Positions 60,401 to 64,000 of a stretch of DNA of 64,000 bases are shown in pieces. The notes below the pieces were generated by a model. The model made no database searches. It was given only the letters and a program-made list of their open reading frames with translations, and was not told where the DNA came from. The DNA is from Tubiluchus corallicola (lineage: Eukaryota; Priapulida; Priapulimorpha; Priapulimorphida; Tubiluchidae): the NCBI GenBank assembly GCA_030141605.1, contig JAQGDQ010000037.1, positions 129,001-193,000 of the forward strand, written 5' to 3'. A program made the translations under genes and the position numbers. Numbering within the stretch: position 1 is the first letter of the stretch; each line of letters starts with the position of its first letter.

Positions 60401-63400
60401 AATTCTTAGACAGAGGGAATAACATTGATGTAATATATGTGGACTTTGCTAAAGCTTTTGACTCTGTTGTACATTCTAAATTATTATGTAAATTAGTTTC
60501 GTTCAGTATTTCTGGTGATATGTTAGAATGGATTTCTCCATTTTTGTCTAATCGTAACTAGAGTGTTCGTGTAGGTTCCAAGTCCTCTAAATACAAAAGA
60601 GTTGTTTCGGGCACAGCCCAGGGTTCCATGTTAGAATCAATATTATTTTATAAGGAATGGGTCAAAACTATCTGTGCCAGATTCTTGTTAATAAGAGAAC
60701 CACGTGCTCAAGTTCGATGTGTATTTATAATGTGTTCTTTCTGCGCATAGTTTTTCGGCAGTAAAAGATTAGCTAAATTTATAAGCAAACTTCTGCTACA
60801 CAGCCATTTGATTGGAGCTAATACTCAGATCATGGCATGAAAGTGTATTTGTTGCTTTCAGGGAAGTCATTTGCTAAATTTGCTTCGTCCGGTGGATCAA
60901 CTAAGGCAGTTATTAGCTAATCATGGACCTGATACTGATGCTGTGAAGTCTTTCTTCAGTCTTCATAAGGCAAGTATCATAGGGAAAACATATTAACCTA
61001 ACAATAACTGACTAGATGGTGATAAATACTGTTTCAAAATGTCACTGAAAGTTCCTGATTTTAACCTCTATTGTGTTATTGCATTTGATTACATGTCAGA
61101 ATTAAAAAATAATTTGATAATTTCTTTTTAGCTATTTGTGAGTGTTTCAAAACATTCATTCTGCTCATGCAGTCATTCTGCACTCATCTTCTATGTCTAA
61201 CAGGCATGCACATAACTATAATCTATGTTGTTAGTCAATTGTACACTATTGGCCATATGGCCAGCTTGTGCAATCTATCTATTATATGTTTAACTTCTAG
61301 AAGACAGAAGAGCTTTTACAAAGCAAAAAAAATAATTATACTGTAAAAAATAAATGATGTTACATTTTGCCTATATAAAATAAAAATATGAGTTCGATGG
61401 ACATCACAAATTCTAATCATAGCACAGTAAAACTTCTTTGTACCACCCACATTGGGAACTTCAGAAAAAGATAGCGTTAAGCAAGTTTGGTATTATAATG
61501 AGGTGAAAGTCTATGCAAATACAGGCATTTTGTTTTGTCAAAAATTTGGGCGGTAAGTGAGGTTGGCATTATAAAGGGTTGTTATAAAGAGTTGTGACTA
61601 TATGTCACCTACTCAGGCACTTTACAGTATCACACATTGTTAACTGTGAAATAAAATTGTCACTAAAACTTGTTATTACTGCACTGTCATAAAGGTATGT
61701 ATTTATAATAGTTGCATAGAAAACCTACTTCAGTTTTATTCTCTAGTAAGCATTCGAGTAAATTGATACTCCAGAGAAGATGAGTTGCCACCCCAACGAA
61801 TTGTTGCTTGTTTTGTAATCCTTGGCACTGACTGAACCAAGATAATGCCATTTCAGATAGTTGATAAATTTAAATTGTATAAATCACATTATTGAGCATA
61901 TTTTTGTGTAAATCACATTACTGAATATAGTTTTGTATAAATCACATTACCGAATATAGTTTTGCACAAAACTCATTACTGAATATAGTTTTTTTATTGT
62001 AAGCTGTTTGCATAAGACATATATATATATATATGTATATAGCAGGCTTAATTTTCATAATAAGTAGGATAACCTCGGTTCTCTTGTCTTATTTTTTCCA
62101 GGAGTCTCAAGCGTGTGCCACAGCCCTGATACTCGCTTGTTCAAAATCTTCTGTTAATAAAGAAGTGCGTATATTAATTTTCTTGTTAAAGTTTACAAGT
62201 TAAGTAACTGATGCAATTCCAATTTTGTACAACAAACTTGATGCAGCAGTTGTAGTCTTTGGCTATATTGCCACCATTATAACAGACAAAAACTTTCAAC
62301 ATCAATAAAAAACTGAAACATATTGATATTGTTTATCATATCATATCAAAAATGTGAAGTGTTCGTTTTTCACTTATCTGATTTTTGCAAATATACAAAA
62401 ATACAAATATCTGTTTTTTATGATACATTTTATATTTCATATTTTGGATTATTGTAATATGTATGTTTTCTTTTCAAAGCTTTATGATTGTAGCTGGAAA
62501 CGCATTACATTAGTATTAATATTAGTAAATGCTGAAATTTTTGTGATAAGCCTTGTGTGACATTTTTGTGTTGTGTTCTTTTTGAGCTGTAATCTCACCT
62601 ACAAAATTAACACAGTGCCTGATTTTTACTGTAGTTCTACTTAGAAACTAAGTTGTTTTTTTATGTTGATATGATTAATATGTCCATAGATTGCAGCAAG
62701 CGCCACACGCACATTTTTCCTCTATGGTGGTGAACCAAAAATGTTGTTTCCTACAACGACAGAGAAGCAGGTTGGCACCCAGACAATCCTCCATCCAACG
62801 AATTTAGCTGGAGCTGGAGCATTTAGTAAGTGCAAAATAATATTTACTCTTTTGCTAAAAATGACATTTGTAGTGATAAGATCACATATGGAAATGAAAA
62901 CATGTAGTATTTTTAGTTGCACATTCTTTCAAATATGTGAATACCTTCAGTGATTATAAGCAACCTGTTTTTTTCATTTCATTGCATAGATAGTTAAATG
63001 TATGCTAAAATAAACAGTATCAGAGCTAAATAACTATGCTTATTTCATTGCATAGATAATTAATTGTATACAAAAATAAACAATTCCCAATGTTGTTCTG
63101 GTAGACACTGTAAATACATTTCTGTTTTCTGCTTTAGGTTCTCCATTTAGTGAAAAATCTTATTCAACCATTGCAACACCAGGAATGAGAGGTACACCAT
63201 GTAATATTTTGCACCTACATCAATTGAAATGCTGTGATGAAGTTTAAAATGATCAATTTTGATCAGCTAAGAATTTGTGGAACTTGAGTTGTAGTAGTTG
63301 ATTTCATGCGCAAGAATGAAAAATATATTTTAATGCAAATACAAATGCTCGAAAATGAAATTCTTTTAGAATGTTTTCAAATTTTTTGATATGCAATACA

Positions 63401-63632
63401 GGTGTCAAAGTAAACCTAAAAGTCTAGTTGGACTAATATTATTATTCTTAGGTTTCAATCCACAACAAGTATCAACACCAAACACTAGTTTAATTCAGTC
63501 ACCACTAGAAGGTACTGCTTTTCAACAAGTAATTTCGCCTGCTGGAGGTTCAACACAGGGTCTTCTAGGACCAGAAGTACAATGTTCTGGCAAGCATGAC
63601 GGATTGTACTTGTATTTCTGTCGAATTCTTGG
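48439..63632 (+). CDS. NUP155: Nucleoporin NUP155, N-terminal half, 17 exons, partial at 3' end
   Basis: Predicted exons: 48439-48637, 49010-49244, 49556-49626, 49846-49938, 50650-50813, 52707-52812, 53025-53098, 53685-53776, 55378-55475, 56165-56320, 57588-57688, 57841-58011, 60862-60969, 62102-62164, 62690-62825, 63138-63191, 63452-63632 (2102 nt, about 700 codons). All join in phase. NUP155 is a scaffold nucleoporin of the inner ring (Nup93 complex); vertebrate proteins have about 1390 residues, so about half is here, mainly the beta-propeller. Signature stretches: [43 protein letters not shown]...[69 protein letters not shown]. The start ATG precedes a short lineage-specific N-terminus. 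Intron 13 uses a GC donor (AAG|GCAAGT). Introns 8, 9, 10 and 12 hold mobile elements or repeats. The remainder lies beyond 64000. Confidence 0.92.
50230..50370 (+). repeat. Possible tRNA-derived SINE (weak)
   Basis: ctaggttctagtcccc at about 50281 fits a polymerase III B box, and tactgctcagtatt about 45 bp upstream is a poor A box. It is followed by an AT-rich body ending near aataaagactt. Old or coincidental. Confidence 0.28.
50814..52040 (+). other. NUP155 intron 5, unannotated part
   Basis: AT-rich intron sequence with no recognised element before the tandem repeats at 52045. Confidence 0.5.
52045..52440. repeat. Diverged 135-150 bp tandem repeat, three copies, NUP155 intron 5
   Basis: The block with taggatgtcc at about 52083, 52230 and 52366 recurs with the same neighbours (agttgaaatttg, attaattaatta, atttaaattgc). 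Copies are well diverged. Confidence 0.7.
53777..55110 (+). other. NUP155 intron 8, first part
   Basis: No recognised element before the SINE at 55119. The minus open frame 54043-54399 has no family motif. Confidence 0.45.
55119..55335 (+). mobile_element. tRNA-derived SINE in NUP155 intron 8
   Basis: A 73-bp tRNA-like head (55119-55191) carries an A-box region (gtgaggccgagtgtt), an anticodon-arm-like ggactgtaatc, and a B box (gagttcgatact), ending gtggctgcca. A body of about 125 bp follows, with a TTTGTC-type tail (ttttgtctttgtct, about 55318-55332). This is the structure of a polymerase III SINE. The body family is not recognised, and target duplications are obscured by T-rich flanks. Confidence 0.65.
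55788..56104. repeat. Long inverted repeat (hairpin), NUP155 intron 9
   Basis: The left arm (55788-55926) and the right arm (55974-56104) are reverse complements over roughly 130 bp with a minority of mismatches; for example ccagaatttagaaaca on the left pairs with tgtttctaaattctgg on the right. An AT-rich loop of about 47 bp containing (AT)n separates them. The right arm ends 60 bp before exon 10. In the transcript this would fold into a very long double-stranded stem. It may be a foldback MITE. Confidence 0.9.
56434..57179. mobile_element. pogo/Tigger-like MITE, 746 bp, NUP155 intron 10
   Basis: The left end is cagttaagtcctcgcttaat and the right end, on the other strand, cagtaagtcgtcacttaatg: inverted termini with several mismatches. 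TA dinucleotides flank it at 56432-56433 and 57180-57181. The subterminal region repeats tttcgcttaacg-like units. No transposase frame is visible. Confidence 0.72.
58505..60660 (+). mobile_element. CR1-like LINE in NUP155 intron 12, sense orientation
   Basis: In order: an ORF1-like region ([18 protein letters not shown], about 58580) and [18 protein letters not shown] (58840) with [19 protein letters not shown] (58896); endonuclease from 59295 ([32 protein letters not shown], then [12 protein letters not shown] and [17 protein letters not shown]); part of RT at about 60175-60650 ([20 protein letters not shown]-like, [33 protein letters not shown]). The RT catalytic box and everything after it is missing (3' truncation or deletion), and stops at 59490, 59995 and 60559 break the frames. 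Its internal frames must not be mistaken for NUP155 exons. Confidence 0.8.
61425..61600. mobile_element. Possible degenerate mini-MITE, NUP155 intron 13
   Basis: The left end cagtaaaacttctttgtacc and, on the other strand, tagtcacaactctttataac form imperfect inverted termini about 170 bp apart, resembling pogo-type ends. No clean TA duplication. Confidence 0.35.
61870..61993. repeat. Tandem repeat of about 35 bp, four copies, NUP155 intron 13
   Basis: Units of the form tttgtataaatcacattactgaatatag repeat with substitutions between 61870 and 61993. Confidence 0.85.
62977..63082. repeat. Direct duplication, NUP155 intron 15
   Basis: tttcattgcatagata followed by ttaa.tgtat.c.aaaataaaca occurs at 62977-63017 and again at 63041-63082. 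Confidence 0.75.
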
Positions 63633-64000
63633 GTATTAGACTGTTTTTTACTCATCTTGGCATAGTTATATCAGTGGCCTAGCTAATAAGGGAGCAACTG
63701 AACCCCTAAACACATTTTGTAAAATTGTCACCTTTTCAACAATGGAGTAATTACTGTATTTGGCCAACCTACCTTCCTTTGTTTTTGAAATGAGTGTGCA
63801 TTGACACAAATTGTTTCGAATTTAAACACAAAATTAACCTGTGTAATCAGTGCATTAAAAATTATTTGGCATATATCATGGCGCCTTTTTTATGTGCTTA
63901 CTGACCCGAAGTTTAGAACCTGGCTATGTCCCTGAATCATATAATAGTTTTTTTTCTGACATCACCTCTATAGGTATTTTCTTGAATGTTTGTAGCTTAA
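63633..64000 (+). other. NUP155 intron 17 (incomplete)
   Basis: Non-coding sequence after the donor at 63633-63634 to the window end. No further exon is recognised. Confidence 0.6.

Noticed and set aside
63391-63451. Upstream extension of the open frame before NUP155 exon 17
   Set aside because: The acceptor TTCTTAG at 63445-63451 and homology place the exon start at 63452; the extension is intron.

Overview
This window is nuclear DNA of an invertebrate animal; the phylum cannot be fixed from sequence alone. It is AT-rich and intron-rich with GT-AG (once GC-AG) splicing. It carries four conserved metazoan protein genes and is packed with transposable elements: LINEs of CR1/L2 type, a Ty3/gypsy element, a BEL/Pao relic, a 5S-rRNA-headed SINE, a tRNA-headed SINE and pogo/Tigger-like MITEs. 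I rebuilt the host genes by hand from splice sites, phase matching and family motifs, so exon bounds are predictions, but every junction closes in phase.

Layout. (1) 3569-16163, minus: a complete four-exon Golgi-type (type II membrane) sulfotransferase of the WSCD group, 313 aa. Its 9.5-kb first intron holds a decayed LINE, a roughly 470-bp AAT microsatellite and a second LINE. Downstream of it lies a 559-bp 5S-rRNA-derived SINE with perfect 10-bp target duplications (2672-3250). (2) 16.2-26.7 kb: divergent intergenic region with a pentanucleotide array, a LINE relic and an apparently intact, very young Ty3/gypsy element on the minus strand (20027-25614; LTRs differ at one base). (3) 26732-29875, plus: five-exon FAXDC2-like membrane fatty acid hydroxylase, 287 aa, with a 137-bp tandem array that swallows the exon-2 splice donor. 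(4) 31.3-33.8 kb: LINE with an internal deletion. (5) 34556-40557, minus: an MCFD2-like EF-hand secretory protein with two alternative terminal exons that arose by tandem exon duplication, one of which gained a long polyglutamine tail. (6) 41.2-47.7 kb: graveyard of BEL/Pao and LINE fragments, with a CpG-richer patch near 45.66-46.08 kb that may be a shared promoter. (7) 48439-63632, plus: the N-terminal half (17 exons, about 700 residues) of nucleoporin NUP155, running off the window. Its introns hold a SINE, a 130-bp-arm inverted repeat, a MITE, tandem repeats and a sense LINE.

The four host genes do not form a pathway. Three act in or along the secretory/endomembrane system (sulfotransferase, ER hydroxylase, ER-Golgi cargo co-receptor) and one in the nuclear pore. 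The observations most worth following are the 5S-derived SINE, the duplicated alternative EF-hand exons, the ATG-less single-ORF Ty3 element whose reading frame ends inside its own LTR, and the long intronic hairpin in NUP155.
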